A stretch of 64,000 nt of DNA from Chryseobacterium salivictor (GTDB taxonomy: Bacteria > Bacteroidota > Bacteroidia > Flavobacteriales > Weeksellaceae). The stretch lies in contig NZ_CP037954.1 of assembly GCF_004359195.1 (NCBI RefSeq), forward strand, positions 1,116,001 to 1,180,000. Reading direction: 5' to 3'. Below, in pieces: positions 32,931 to 42,092 of this stretch; positions within the stretch are counted from its first letter, which is position 1; every line of letters starts with the position of its first letter. Made by a program: the position numbers and the translations under genes. The notes below the pieces were generated by a model that was not told the origin of the DNA, ran no database searches, and saw only the letters and a list, made by a program, of their open reading frames with translations.

Positions 32931-33413
32931 ATGGCGACTGTAAATCTTTCTGATTATCAACCATTACAACTACACGATGCCGGTTCTTTCAGAATTGGCA
33001 TTGTCGTTTCAGAATGGAATGATTTTATAACCTTTAACCTACGGGACGGTGCTCTGGAAGTGCTGAAAAAAGAAGGCGTAAAAGAAGAACATATCAAAGT
33101 TTTTAAAGTTCCCGGGGCTTTTGAACTCAATTATGCTTCGATGCAGCTCTGCAAAACAGGATATTTCGATGCCATCATCGCCATCGGATGTGTCATACGG
33201 GGCGAGACTTCACATTTTGATTATGTCTGTTCTGCAGTAGCACAGGGAATTAAGGACTGTAATGTATTAACAAATGTTCCAACCATTTTCTGTCTTTTGA
33301 CGGATGACACCAAAGAGCAGTCGATCGCCAGAAGTGGCGGTGCCTTGGGAAATAAAGGAATCGAAGCCGCTGTGACTGCACTGCAGATGATTGACTTTAA
33401 AAGAAAACTGTAA
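32931..33413 (+). CDS. ribH: 6,7-dimethyl-8-ribityllumazine synthase
   Basis: A 160-residue lumazine synthase with FRIGIVVSEWNDFIT, then VKVPGAFE-type VPGAFELNYA, AIGCVIRGETSHFDYVC (catalytic His) and TDDTKEQSIARSGG. It condenses the ribityl pyrimidine with a butanone phosphate in riboflavin synthesis and assembles into a pentamer or icosahedron. It shares a transcript with the TPR gene. Confidence 0.96.
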   Translation: MATVNLSDYQPLQLHDAGSFRIGIVVSEWNDFITFNLRDGALEVLKKEGVKEEHIKVFKVPGAFELNYASMQLCKTGYFDAIIAIGCVIRGETSHFDYVCSAVAQGIKDCNVLTNVPTIFCLLTDDTKEQSIARSGGALGNKGIEAAVTALQMIDFKRKL

Positions 33414-33473
33414 TAAGTTCCGCTTTTTGCAATTTAAAATAACTGACCCGTAAAAGTCAAAAATCATACGTTT

Positions 33474-35552
33474 ATGTACGCATCAAAACTGAAACCTTAT
33501 TTGTATTTGGGCCTTTTCTACGGCGTGGTTTCCCTGATTGTAAGGATCATATTTATCTTTCATCCTATCACCACTGTGAAGTTTGGACTTTTTGAAAGTT
33601 TGAAAATTCTCTTTATCGGTGGTTTAACGGATGTGTTTGTTTTTATTTTAGCGAGCAGCATCTTTGCGCTTTATTCTTTGTTTTTATCAGATTCAAAATA
33701 TAAAAAACCTTACGGATCTGTCATTTTCGGGCTTTTGGTTTTGGCATTTATATATACCGCCTTCGTTCCAGGGAATATTTTCAAACAATATGGCGGCTCT
33801 TTTCCGGAAGTGGCGATGGGTTTTATCGGCTTGAAAACTTTGCTTTTTGGATTAATGCTTTTCCTTCCTGCACAAAGAATTAAGATTAGAAATATTCTGT
33901 ATTTCATTACGCTTTTTCTATATGTTTTATTAATTATTTTTAATGGAGTCAGCGAATATTTTTTCTGGAATGAATTCGGGGTCCGCTATAATTTCATCGC
34001 CGTTGATTATCTGATTTACACCAACGAAGTCATTGGGAATATTATGGAGAGTTATCCCGTAATCCCATTGTTTGCTGCGATTTTATCTCTTACTGTAATC
34101 GTAACGTGGTATATTTATAAAAAAACAAAACAAGAATTGCTGACGCTGCCAAACTTCGTGCAGAAATTGATTCTGCTGTTTTCATTCATCGTTTTATGCG
34201 GAATCAGTTTAGTCATCATTCCTAAATTAGGAAAAATAAAAACAGACAATACGTTCGCAGCGGAAATTCAGGCCAACGGTTTTCCGAAATTTTTCAATGC
34301 GTTCACTCAAAAGGAACTGGATTATTTTCAGTTCTATCCGACCATTAATCAGCAAACTGCGGAAACTGACTTTTTAAAGCAATTTGATCCTCCGACGTTA
34401 ATCAGAAATATTAATCCTGAAAATCCGGAAGTCCGTAAAAATGTGGTCTTAATTTCAATCGAAAGTCTGTCCGCGGAATTTATGGAGCATTATGGAAATG
34501 ATCAAAAGATCATGCCGTTCTTAGACAGTCTGGCAGATAGATCCTTGATGTTTACTGATCTTTATGCCACCGGAAACAGAACTGTTCGCGGTTTGGAAGC
34601 GCTTACCTTATGTATTCCACCAACGGCGGGAGAAAGCGTGGTAAAGAGAGCGAATAACAAAAATAAGTTCAGTACCGGAAGTGTTTTTAAATCGAAAGGA
34701 TATGATGTAAAATTCCTTTATGGCGGTTACAGTTACTTTGATAATATGGAGGATTTCTACAAAGGAAACGGGTATGAAATCGTTGACCGGAATAATTTTA
34801 AACCGGAAGAAATTACCTTTGCCAATGTTTGGGGAGTGTCCGATGAAGATATGGCCAAGAAAGCCATCGAGGTAATGAACAAGGATGCCAAAGCCGGAAA
34901 AACATTCTTTCATCACTGGATGACGGTTTCTAACCACCGGCCGTTTACTTATCCTGACGGAAGAATCGATATCCCCGGAACTGCGAAATCCCGCGAAGGT
35001 GGCGTGAAATACACCGATTATTCCATCCGTAAGTTTTTTGAAATGGCTAAGAAACAGGATTGGTATAAAAATACCGTTTTCGTGATTGTTGCCGATCATT
35101 GTGCGTCAAGCGCCGGAAAAACGGAACTTCCGATGGATAAATACCGGATTCCGGGAATGATTTTTTCTGAAGGTTTCATAGCGCCACAGAAATTTACGCA
35201 GACCATGTCACAGATCGATGTGATGCCGACTTTATTTGGACTGCTTAATTTTAAATACCAGTCGAAGTTTTTAGGTCAGGATGTTTTCACTAAAAATTTT
35301 CAGCCGAAAGCCTATGTCGCGACTTATCAGGATTTAGGTCTTATAAAAGATAATTATTTAACCATTATCTCACCGACTAAAAAAGTAAAGCAGTATTCTT
35401 TGAGTTTACAGCCATCAAATAATCCCGATGATTTTAAAATCTTTTATGACGAAACGCCGGTTAAGGATTTCCAGCAAAATTTAGTTGAGGATTGTATCTC
35501 TGTTTATCAAAGTGTTTCATTTTGGTTGAAAGAAAATAAACTCAATAAATAA
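33474..35552 (+). CDS. LTA synthase-like sulfatase-family membrane protein
   Basis: A 692-residue protein with five N-terminal membrane spans (residues ~8-240) and a large extracytoplasmic alkaline-phosphatase-fold domain. The domain holds NVVLISIESLSAEFMEHYG (metal Glu), ATGNRTVRGLEAL (catalytic Thr nucleophile), TFFHHWMTVSNHRPF and VFVIVADHCASS (metal Asp-His). In Gram-negative bacteria these proteins act as phosphoglycerol or phosphoethanolamine transferases on surface glycans or lipid A, since there is no lipoteichoic acid. The substrate is unknown. Confidence 0.9.
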   Translation: MYASKLKPYLYLGLFYGVVSLIVRIIFIFHPITTVKFGLFESLKILFIGGLTDVFVFILASSIFALYSLFLSDSKYKKPYGSVIFGLLVLAFIYTAFVPGNIFKQYGGSFPEVAMGFIGLKTLLFGLMLFLPAQRIKIRNILYFITLFLYVLLIIFNGVSEYFFWNEFGVRYNFIAVDYLIYTNEVIGNIMESYPVIPLFAAILSLTVIVTWYIYKKTKQELLTLPNFVQKLILLFSFIVLCGISLVIIPKLGKIKTDNTFAAEIQANGFPKFFNAFTQKELDYFQFYPTINQQTAETDFLKQFDPPTLIRNINPENPEVRKNVVLISIESLSAEFMEHYGNDQKIMPFLDSLADRSLMFTDLYATGNRTVRGLEALTLCIPPTAGESVVKRANNKNKFSTGSVFKSKGYDVKFLYGGYSYFDNMEDFYKGNGYEIVDRNNFKPEEITFANVWGVSDEDMAKKAIEVMNKDAKAGKTFFHHWMTVSNHRPFTYPDGRIDIPGTAKSREGGVKYTDYSIRKFFEMAKKQDWYKNTVFVIVADHCASSAGKTELPMDKYRIPGMIFSEGFIAPQKFTQTMSQIDVMPTLFGLLNFKYQSKFLGQDVFTKNFQPKAYVATYQDLGLIKDNYLTIISPTKKVKQYSLSLQPSNNPDDFKIFYDETPVKDFQQNLVEDCISVYQSVSFWLKENKLNK

Positions 35553-35584
35553 TTATTTTTGTAATTTTAGCAAAAGATTTAATT

Positions 35585-36442
35585 ATGAAATGGACAAACG
35601 ACAGAAGCGGAAATGTGGAAGACAGGCGTGGATCTGGCGGTGGAGGCGCCGGTCTTGTCGGTGGCGGACTGGGAACTTTAATCATAGCAGCGATTATATT
35701 TTTCCTGGGAGGTGATCCATCGGCGATCTTATCTTCCGGAATGGGGAACGCCGGCCCACAGACAGAACAGCGGGATCTGAATCCCGGCGAACTTAAAGTC
35801 CGTGAGTTTGTTGAAATGATTACGGCCGAAAATGAAAAAACATGGACCAAGATATTCAACGAAAGCGGCATGCAGTACAGACCTGCAAAAGTTGTTATGT
35901 TTGAAGAGGTTACCCAATCCGGTTGCGGAACTGCGGAAGCAGCAATGGGCCCTTTTTATTGTCCTGCCGATGAAACAGTATATATGGATATGGGTTTCTT
36001 CAAAGAACTGGAACAACGTTTCGGTGCAAAAGTGACCGAGTTCTCCATTGCTTACGTATTGGCGCACGAAATGGGGCATCACGTGCAAACGCTTTTGGGG
36101 ACGACGCAGAAAGTAGATCAACTGAGAAGCAGCAGAAAATATTCTGAGGTAGAGATGAACCGCGTTTCTGTAGCAACAGAATTACAGGCGGATTTCTACG
36201 CCGGTGTTTGGGCCAAACAAACTGACAGCAGGGAGCATATCTTAGAACCGGGCGATATCGAATCTGCGATTTCGGCGGCAGAAGCAGTTGGTGACGATAA
36301 TATTCAGAAACGGTCGCAAGGTTATGTGAATCAGGAAAGTTTTACGCACGGCAGTTCTGCTCAAAGAAAAGACTGGTTTATGAAAGGATATACCACCGGA
36401 GATATCCGCCAGGGAGATACTTTTAACGCTTTGCTGAAGTAA
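35585..36442 (+). CDS. YpfJ-type neutral zinc metallopeptidase
   Basis: A 285-residue protein of the zinc_peptidase (YpfJ/KPN_02809) family. The charged Gly-rich N-terminus (RGSGGGGAGLVGG) is followed by one membrane span (LIIAAIIFFLGG). The FVEMITAENEKTW region precedes the zinc motif AHEMGHHVQ (HExxH) and VATELQADFYAGVWA (third ligand Glu). It is probably a membrane-anchored extracytoplasmic protease. It follows the sulfatase gene by 32 bases and is closed by a terminator. Confidence 0.92.
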   Translation: MKWTNDRSGNVEDRRGSGGGGAGLVGGGLGTLIIAAIIFFLGGDPSAILSSGMGNAGPQTEQRDLNPGELKVREFVEMITAENEKTWTKIFNESGMQYRPAKVVMFEEVTQSGCGTAEAAMGPFYCPADETVYMDMGFFKELEQRFGAKVTEFSIAYVLAHEMGHHVQTLLGTTQKVDQLRSSRKYSEVEMNRVSVATELQADFYAGVWAKQTDSREHILEPGDIESAISAAEAVGDDNIQKRSQGYVNQESFTHGSSAQRKDWFMKGYTTGDIRQGDTFNALLK

Positions 36443-36496
36443 AAATTCCTGGAGGGTTTAGTAACCGCCCAAAATTTGAATTCATTTTTGAAATAA

Positions 36497-36525
36497 TAAA
36501 ATCCCGCTGAGCCGGGATTTTATCG
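36497..36525. terminator. Bidirectional intrinsic terminator
   Basis: Perfect 10-bp stem taaaatcccg / cgggatttta with a 6-base loop, between the convergent YpfJ-like gene and the small helical-protein gene. Confidence 0.85.
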
Positions 36526-36598
36526 TATAAGAAAAACCGCAGTGTAAATGAATACGCCGCGGTTTACTTAAATATATGAATGTAATAAAATGTGTCTT

Positions 36599-36844
36599 TT
36601 ATTGTTGTTGGTTTACAGAGTCTTCCATTGAAGTTTTTGCCTGATGTACCTTATCCTGCACTTGTGATGCAACATCACCCGCTTTGGATTTCAGATCATT
36701 TCCCCACTTGTTGAAATTATCTTTCGCTGTATTTACTTTGTCTTTTACTGCCTGCTGCTCTTCCGGTGTAGAATTTTTATATTTCCACCAAGCTAATGCT
36801 CCAAGTCCTAACAGTGCTAATAATCCATTCTTTTTAGTACCCAT
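36599..36844 (-). CDS. Small YtxH-like helical protein
   Basis: An 81-residue protein with a short N-terminal hydrophobic segment (GLLALLGLGALAWWKY) and a charged amphipathic helix (KDKVNTAKDNFNKWGNDLKSKAGDVASQVQDKVHQAK). The plan resembles YtxH/general-stress proteins in Gram-positives. It is likely membrane-associated; the role is unknown. A second protein with similar helical repeats lies at 43000-43299. Confidence 0.75.
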   Translation of the reverse strand: MGTKKNGLLALLGLGALAWWKYKNSTPEEQQAVKDKVNTAKDNFNKWGNDLKSKAGDVASQVQDKVHQAKTSMEDSVNQQQ

Positions 36845-36960
36845 AATTGTCTGTTTTAATTTTTAATGAAAAGTAATTTGATACCTTGACTATGTAAATT
36901 TTGTGCCAAAGAGAATTTTCGAGTTATTAATGTTTTGTTAAATTATTAATAAAAAAAGAA

Positions 36961-36989
36961 ATCCGTCCTATTAAGTGCATAGGACGGAT
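36961..36989 (-). terminator. Terminator of pruA
   Basis: Perfect 11-bp stem atccgtcctat / ataggacggat with a 7-base loop. On the minus strand it is followed by a T-rich run. Confidence 0.85.
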
Positions 36990-37022
36990 GATTATTTTAA
37001 TTTTAATTAAAAGTATGGATGT

Positions 37023-38648
37023 TTATCCTAAGTAAGGATACTTATAATCTTTGGGCGAAACAAAAGTTTCTTTAATGCTTCTTACCGAAACCCATCTCAG
37101 TAAATTCATTTTAGAACCGGCTTTATCGTTGGTTCCTGAAGCTCTTGCTCCACCAAAAGGCTGCTGTCCTACGACGGCTCCTGTTGGTTTGTCATTGATG
37201 TAGAAGTTTCCTGCAGCGTTTTCTAAAGCTTTGTAAGCTTCGTCAATAGCATATCGGTCTTGGGAGAAAATCGCTCCGGTTAAAGAATAAGGGGAAGTTT
37301 CATCAACCAATTTCAAGGTTGCTGTCCAGTCTTTATCTTCATAAACATAAACAGAAATGATTGGCCCGAAGATTTCTTCGCAAACCGATTCATATCTTGG
37401 GTTAGAAGCTTCAATCACAGTAGGTTCTACGAACCATCCTTTTGAGTCGTTGCATTTCCCACCGATTACGATTTTCGCGTCGCTTGATTTTTCTGCTCTC
37501 TCAATATATCCCTTACATTTTTCGAAAGAATTTTTATCGATTACCGCGTTGACGAAATTCGACGGATCTTCAGGGCTTCCCATTTTAATGGTTTTCATCT
37601 GCGCGATCATCACTTCCTTCACCTCGTTCCAAAGCGATTGAGGAACGTACGCTCTTGAAGCTGCAGAGCATTTCTGCCCCTGATATTCGAAAGCGCCACG
37701 GACCATCGCAGTGGCCACTGCTTCTACATTTGCAGAAGGATGTACCATGATGAAATCTTTTCCACCGGTTTCCCCTACAATTCTTGGGTAGGTTTTGTAG
37801 GTGTGAATATTGTCACCCATCATTTTCCATAAATTCTGGAATACTTTGGTAGAACCGGTGAAGTGAAGTCCTGCAAAATCAGGATGTGCCAATACTTTTT
37901 CAGCGGTTTCTTTTCCGTCGGTGAAAATCATGTTGATAACCCCTGCAGGTAAACCCGCTTCGATAAGAGCTTCCATAATCACTTTTGCGGAATAAATCTG
38001 TTTGTCGGAAGGCTTCCAAACCACCACATTCCCCATCATTGCCATACAGGTTGGTAGGTTTCCGGCAATTGCAGTAAAGTTAAACGGCGTAACTGCAAAA
38101 CAGAAACCTTCTAACGGACGGTATTCTGATCTGTTCCAGATTCCACTGTCTGAAACCGGTTGCTCGCTGTACATTTCTGTCATGAATTCTATGTTGAAGC
38201 GTAAAAAATCGATGAACTCACAGGCTGCATCAATCTCTGCCTGATGAACGTTTTTACTTTGTGCAATCATGGTTGCTGCGTTCAAACGGTCTCTGTACGG
38301 ACCGGCGATTAAATCAGCCGCTTTCAGGAAAATCGCTGCACGGTGTTCCCAACCCAGATTATTCCATTTTTCTCTGGCTGCTAAAGCGGAGTTTATCGCA
38401 TCATCAACATGGCTCATGTCTCCTTTATGGTAAAATCCTAAATTATGTTGATGATCCTGCGGAGAATTCATGACTACTTTATCGGCAGTTTTAATTTCTT
38501 TTCCGTTGATGACCATCGGTATTTCAACTTTCTCTTTCCACATTTTTTTATAAGTCGCGATCAGGGATTTTACCTCCTCTGAGCCCGGTTCATAAGTTCT
38601 AACCGGCTCGTTTACAGCGAAAGGAACCTGTGAAATTGCTTTTGACAT
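37023..38648 (-). CDS. pruA: L-glutamate gamma-semialdehyde dehydrogenase (P5C dehydrogenase)
   Basis: A 541-residue aldehyde dehydrogenase of the stand-alone PruA/RocA type. Motifs are FAVTPFNFTAIAGNLP, WKPSDKQIYSAKV and GLHFTGSTKVF (NAD binding). The catalytic pair is Glu in GETGGKDFIMV and Cys in YQGQKCSAASRAY. The C-terminal NDKPTGAVVGQQPFGGARASGTNDKAG is typical. It oxidises P5C/glutamate semialdehyde to glutamate in proline breakdown. No PutA domain is fused. A consensus promoter precedes it and a terminator follows, so it is monocistronic. Confidence 0.95.
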   Translation of the reverse strand: MSKAISQVPFAVNEPVRTYEPGSEEVKSLIATYKKMWKEKVEIPMVINGKEIKTADKVVMNSPQDHQHNLGFYHKGDMSHVDDAINSALAAREKWNNLGWEHRAAIFLKAADLIAGPYRDRLNAATMIAQSKNVHQAEIDAACEFIDFLRFNIEFMTEMYSEQPVSDSGIWNRSEYRPLEGFCFAVTPFNFTAIAGNLPTCMAMMGNVVVWKPSDKQIYSAKVIMEALIEAGLPAGVINMIFTDGKETAEKVLAHPDFAGLHFTGSTKVFQNLWKMMGDNIHTYKTYPRIVGETGGKDFIMVHPSANVEAVATAMVRGAFEYQGQKCSAASRAYVPQSLWNEVKEVMIAQMKTIKMGSPEDPSNFVNAVIDKNSFEKCKGYIERAEKSSDAKIVIGGKCNDSKGWFVEPTVIEASNPRYESVCEEIFGPIISVYVYEDKDWTATLKLVDETSPYSLTGAIFSQDRYAIDEAYKALENAAGNFYINDKPTGAVVGQQPFGGARASGTNDKAGSKMNLLRWVSVRSIKETFVSPKDYKYPYLG

Positions 38649-38681
38649 ATTTTTTAATTTTTATTGATTTAATGAATGTTA

Positions 38682-38712
38682 CAAAGTTAAGGGAATTAGA
38701 TTAATGTTCCAA
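38682..38712 (-). promoter_or_regulatory. Promoter of pruA
   Basis: On the minus strand TTG (38712-38710), a 20-base spacer and TAACTTTG (38689-38682), 33 bases before the pruA ATG. Confidence 0.75.
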
Positions 38713-38732
38713 CATGAGAACCGTTACAAAAT

Positions 38733-39386
38733 TCAGCGCTTGACCAGAATTTTGTCGCAAACCATTTTACTCAGTGTGATTTTATTTCCATCCTCTTTCA
38801 AAATACTCATGGACTGATCGTACTTTTCGATTTCCATGATCTGTAGTTTTTTGCCTAATTCCAATTCTTTACTATTAAGATAACTCAGAAATTCATCGTC
38901 AGAAACCGTTACCGAACTGAAAATAACGGGATCACCGATTTTGCAGCTGCTTAATTTTTGTAAATCCAGGGCGATGATATTTCCTTCTTTATCCGGAATC
39001 GGTTCGCCGTGCGGATCGAATTTTGGATATTGCAGAATCTCATCCATCTTATCGAAGAAAATATCAGAATGCACGTGCTCTAACTGTTCGGCAATTTCAT
39101 GTACGTTTTCCCAACCGAAATTCATTTTTTCGACCAGAAACATTTCGGTAAGCCTGTGTTTTCTTACAATTAAGGCGGCCTGTTTATTCCCTTCTTCTGT
39201 TATTCTTAAAGGTTTGTAGGTTTCATAGATGATCCAGTTTTTTTGCGCAAACTTTTTCATCATATTATTAACACTGGGCATTTTTACATTTAAAAACTTG
39301 CTCAACTCATTTACAGTCACTGTGTTGTCGTCGTTTCTTAAATGAAAGATTGCTTTAAGGTAATTTTCTTCAGTAAGTGAAATCAT
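38733..39386 (-). CDS. DtxR/MntR family metal-dependent regulator
   Basis: A 217-residue protein. The N-terminal winged helix reads LTEENYLKAIFHLRN ... VTVNELSKFLNVKMPSVNNMMKKFAQKNWI. The dimerisation/metal-binding domain reads RKHRLTEMFLVEKMNFGWENVHEIAEQLEHVHSDIFFDKMDEIL, with His/Glu ligands. A C-terminal FeoA/SH3-like domain follows. It probably represses metal uptake genes when Mn or Fe is plentiful. The ATG used matches the typical ISLTEENYLKAI start; an ATG 33 bases upstream would lie at the promoter dyad. Confidence 0.9.
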   Translation of the reverse strand: MISLTEENYLKAIFHLRNDDNTVTVNELSKFLNVKMPSVNNMMKKFAQKNWIIYETYKPLRITEEGNKQAALIVRKHRLTEMFLVEKMNFGWENVHEIAEQLEHVHSDIFFDKMDEILQYPKFDPHGEPIPDKEGNIIALDLQKLSSCKIGDPVIFSSVTVSDDEFLSYLNSKELELGKKLQIMEIEKYDQSMSILKEDGNKITLSKMVCDKILVKR

Positions 39387-39390
39387 AAAG

Positions 39391-39416
39391 TTAGATTGAT
39401 GGTTGTGCAAATCTAA
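39391..39416 (-). promoter_or_regulatory. Candidate autoregulatory operator over the DtxR-gene promoter
   Basis: ttagatt (39391-39397) and aatctaa (39410-39416) form a dyad with a 12-base spacer. The right arm overlaps a minus-strand -7 element TAGATTTG (39415-39408). A regulator bound here would block its own transcription. The spacer is longer than in known DtxR/MntR boxes. Confidence 0.4.
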
Positions 39417-39420
39417 CAAA

Positions 39421-39452
39421 ATTAAAGCGTGTAAAAAATTACACGCTTTAAT
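39421..39452. repeat. Perfect 14-bp hairpin between divergent genes
   Basis: attaaagcgtgtaa and ttacacgctttaat pair perfectly across an AAAA loop. It lies upstream of the DtxR-gene -7 element, where its -33 box would be, and no gene reads into it. It is therefore odd as a terminator and could be an operator or insulator. Confidence 0.6.
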
Positions 39453-39661
39453 TTAAATAAAAATAAATGAAGGAAAATTCACATCTTTTTTTACAAATTT
39501 GAACCGAAAGTCCAATTCTAAAAATTGATGTTAAAAAAATGGTTATTAGTTTTATATTTTGTTAGTTTGATGATGCAAAGATGAATTAATTTATTTTTAA
39601 AATAAAGGTTTTTTCACCTATTTTGTATGGTTTTATTCACCCTTTTTTCTAAATTTAGTCC

Positions 39662-40693
39662 ATGAAATATTCCTTTAAAAATGATTATGCCGAAGGCGCT
39701 CATCCTTTGGTTTTGGAAGCTTTGGTTCGCTCTAATCTTACCCAACAAAACGGCTACGGTCTGGACGAATTTTCGGTAAATTCGGAGCGCATTATCCAGC
39801 AGAAAATGAAAAACCCTAAGGCTAAAGTTTTTTTGGTTTCGGGAGGGACGCAGGCGAACTTAATTGTTATTTCGGCTTTTTTAAGACCACACGAAAGTGT
39901 TGTGTCCGCGGCGACCGGCCATATCTTCACCAATGAAAGCGGAGCAATCGAAGCGACGGGGCATAAAGTACACGGCATTGAAAATACAGACGGAAAAATT
40001 CGTCCTGCTGATATTCAAAAACTTATTGATGCTCATCAAAATAAACCCCATCAGGTGAAACAGAAAATGGTTTATATCTCGAACTCCACAGAGTTGGGAA
40101 CGATTTATTCAAAGAAGGAACTGATCGATTTATACCAATTTTGTCAGGAAAAAAATCTTTATCTATTTGTTGACGGGGCCAGGTTAGGCCATGCTTTAAC
40201 TGCCGAAACCAACGATTTGACCTTAGAGGATTTTGGCAGATATACCGATGCGTTTTATTTGGGTGGAACTAAAAACGGAGCTTTAATCGGGGAAGCAATT
40301 GTCATTAATAATGAAAATTTACAGGAGGAATTCGGGTTTCATTTAAAACAAAAAGGAGCCATGCTTGCAAAAGGCCGGTTGCTTGGCATCCAATTTCAGG
40401 AACTGTTGAAAGATGATCTTTATTTCGATCTGGCAAAGCATGCCAATGAGCAAGCCATGAAAATTAAGGAAGCTTTTAAACAGATCGGTTGCGATTTTCT
40501 GTGTGAAACTTTTACGAATCAGATATTCCCAATTTTAAATAACAATCAAATCGACCAGCTTTCCACTGACTTTGATTTTTACGTTTGGAAGAAACTGGAC
40601 GAGGAAAAAGCTGCGGTCCGCTTAATTACTTCCTGGGCAACAAGCGATAAGATTATCAAAAAATTCATCAACGAAATAAAAAATTTAAAATGA
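39662..40693 (+). CDS. Low-specificity L-threonine aldolase
   Basis: A 343-residue fold-I PLP enzyme of the beta-eliminating lyase/threonine aldolase group. Motifs are FLVSGGTQANLIVISAFL, ATGHIFTNESGAIEATGHKV and LFVDGARLGHAL. The PLP lysine lies in FYLGGTKNGALIGEA. It cleaves L-threonine or allo-threonine to glycine and acetaldehyde. The stop overlaps the M28 peptidase start by four bases (ATGA). Confidence 0.9.
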   Translation: MKYSFKNDYAEGAHPLVLEALVRSNLTQQNGYGLDEFSVNSERIIQQKMKNPKAKVFLVSGGTQANLIVISAFLRPHESVVSAATGHIFTNESGAIEATGHKVHGIENTDGKIRPADIQKLIDAHQNKPHQVKQKMVYISNSTELGTIYSKKELIDLYQFCQEKNLYLFVDGARLGHALTAETNDLTLEDFGRYTDAFYLGGTKNGALIGEAIVINNENLQEEFGFHLKQKGAMLAKGRLLGIQFQELLKDDLYFDLAKHANEQAMKIKEAFKQIGCDFLCETFTNQIFPILNNNQIDQLSTDFDFYVWKKLDEEKAAVRLITSWATSDKIIKKFINEIKNLK

Positions 40694-42033
40694 AAAAATC
40701 AGTCTTCTTTTTGAGCGTATTGCTCTCCGTGTTTATCAATGCGCAAAAACAGGAAAAGGATCCTGAAATTTCAGCATATGTAAAATCGGTCAGCAAAGAT
40801 TCGCTCCGGGCGAACATTGAAAAGCTGGTTAGTTTCGGAACGCGCCATACGATGAGTTCTACCATCGATAAAGATAAAGGAATCGGTGCTGCAAGAAACT
40901 GGGTCTTATCAAAGTTTAAAAATTACGCAAAAAATACGGGCGGAAGAATGGAAGTTTATCTCCAAAATGAAGATTTGCAACCCGACGGAAAGAGAATCAA
41001 TAAAGTCACAAATCTGGGGAATGCAATTGCGTTTTTAAAAGGAACCGATCCCAAGGATCAAAGAGTCATTATTATTTCAGGCCACCTGGATTCCCGGGTT
41101 TCTGATGTGCTGAATTCGACTGATTATGCGCCAGGCGCTAATGATGACGGAAGCGGAGTTGCTGCGGTGATTGAAGCAGCGCGGGTTTTAAGCAAATCAA
41201 AGTTCCCGGCTTCTATTTTGTTTGTCGCGGTAAGTGGTGAAGAACAGGGATTATTGGGAGCGAAAATGCTTGCAGATAAAGCGAAAGCAGAGCATTGGCA
41301 AGTGGAAGCCGTACTGAATAATGACATGATTGGCAACAACAGTTTCGATGCACCAAAGAATGACGGAACCCCGAAACTGAGAGTTTTCAGCGAAGGTCTT
41401 CCCGCTTTTGAAACCGAAAAAACGGCCGCAAAGATCCGGAACTTTGGTTTGGAAAATGACGGAAATGCGCGCCAGCTTGCACGTTACGTAAAAGAAATTG
41501 GTGAGCAATATGTGAAGAATATCGACATCAAACTGATTTACAGAAACGACCGTTTTCTACGCGGTGGCGATCATACTCCGTTTGTTAACAACGGATTGAC
41601 GGCGGTGCGCTTAACGGATTATTACGAAAATTACGACCATCAACATCAGGACATCAGAACGGAAGATAATAAAAAATATGGCGACCTGATTGAGTTCATG
41701 GACTTTGATTATTTGAAAACAAATACTGCGGTAAATGTTGCGGTGTTAGCCAATTTAGCAAAATCAACCCCTCAGCCTGAAAATGTGGTGATGGATGTGA
41801 AAGAGCTTTCTAATTCGACCAAACTGAGTTGGGAAAAACCCATTTCAGGAAAAGTAAAAGGATATTATATTTTATACAGAGAAACGGACAGTTCTGTCTG
41901 GACTCATAAAATTTTCACCGCCGACACTTCGTACACGGTTCCGCTTTCCAAGGATAATTACCTTTTTGCGGTACAGAGTATTTCGGTTTCCGGAAACCAA
42001 AGTTTGCCGGTGATTCCGAAAGTATCCAGATAA
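40690..42033 (+). CDS. Secreted M28 family metallopeptidase with C-terminal FN3-like domain
   Basis: A 447-residue protein with signal peptide (SVFINAQK) and an M28 catalytic domain. Zinc-site segments are IIISGHLDSRVSD, ANDDGSGVAAVIEAARVL, AVSGEEQGLLGAKM and NNDMIG, and the last metal His is in GGDHTPFVN. Residues ~370-447 resemble a fibronectin type III fold (KLSWEKPISGKVKGYYILYRE). It is probably a periplasmic or exported aminopeptidase. It is coupled to the aldolase gene upstream. Confidence 0.9.
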   Translation: MKKSVFFLSVLLSVFINAQKQEKDPEISAYVKSVSKDSLRANIEKLVSFGTRHTMSSTIDKDKGIGAARNWVLSKFKNYAKNTGGRMEVYLQNEDLQPDGKRINKVTNLGNAIAFLKGTDPKDQRVIIISGHLDSRVSDVLNSTDYAPGANDDGSGVAAVIEAARVLSKSKFPASILFVAVSGEEQGLLGAKMLADKAKAEHWQVEAVLNNDMIGNNSFDAPKNDGTPKLRVFSEGLPAFETEKTAAKIRNFGLENDGNARQLARYVKEIGEQYVKNIDIKLIYRNDRFLRGGDHTPFVNNGLTAVRLTDYYENYDHQHQDIRTEDNKKYGDLIEFMDFDYLKTNTAVNVAVLANLAKSTPQPENVVMDVKELSNSTKLSWEKPISGKVKGYYILYRETDSSVWTHKIFTADTSYTVPLSKDNYLFAVQSISVSGNQSLPVIPKVSR

Positions 42034-42036
42034 AAA

Positions 42037-42068
42037 AATTCGTCCCGTTATTGAACGGGACGATTTTT
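42037..42068. terminator. Bidirectional terminator
   Basis: cgtcccgtt (42041-42049) and aacgggacg (42054-42062) with a 4-base loop and A/T tracts on both sides, between the convergent M28 peptidase gene and fabI. Confidence 0.85.
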
Positions 42069-42092
42069 ATATTTTAACTAAAAGTTTAGTTA

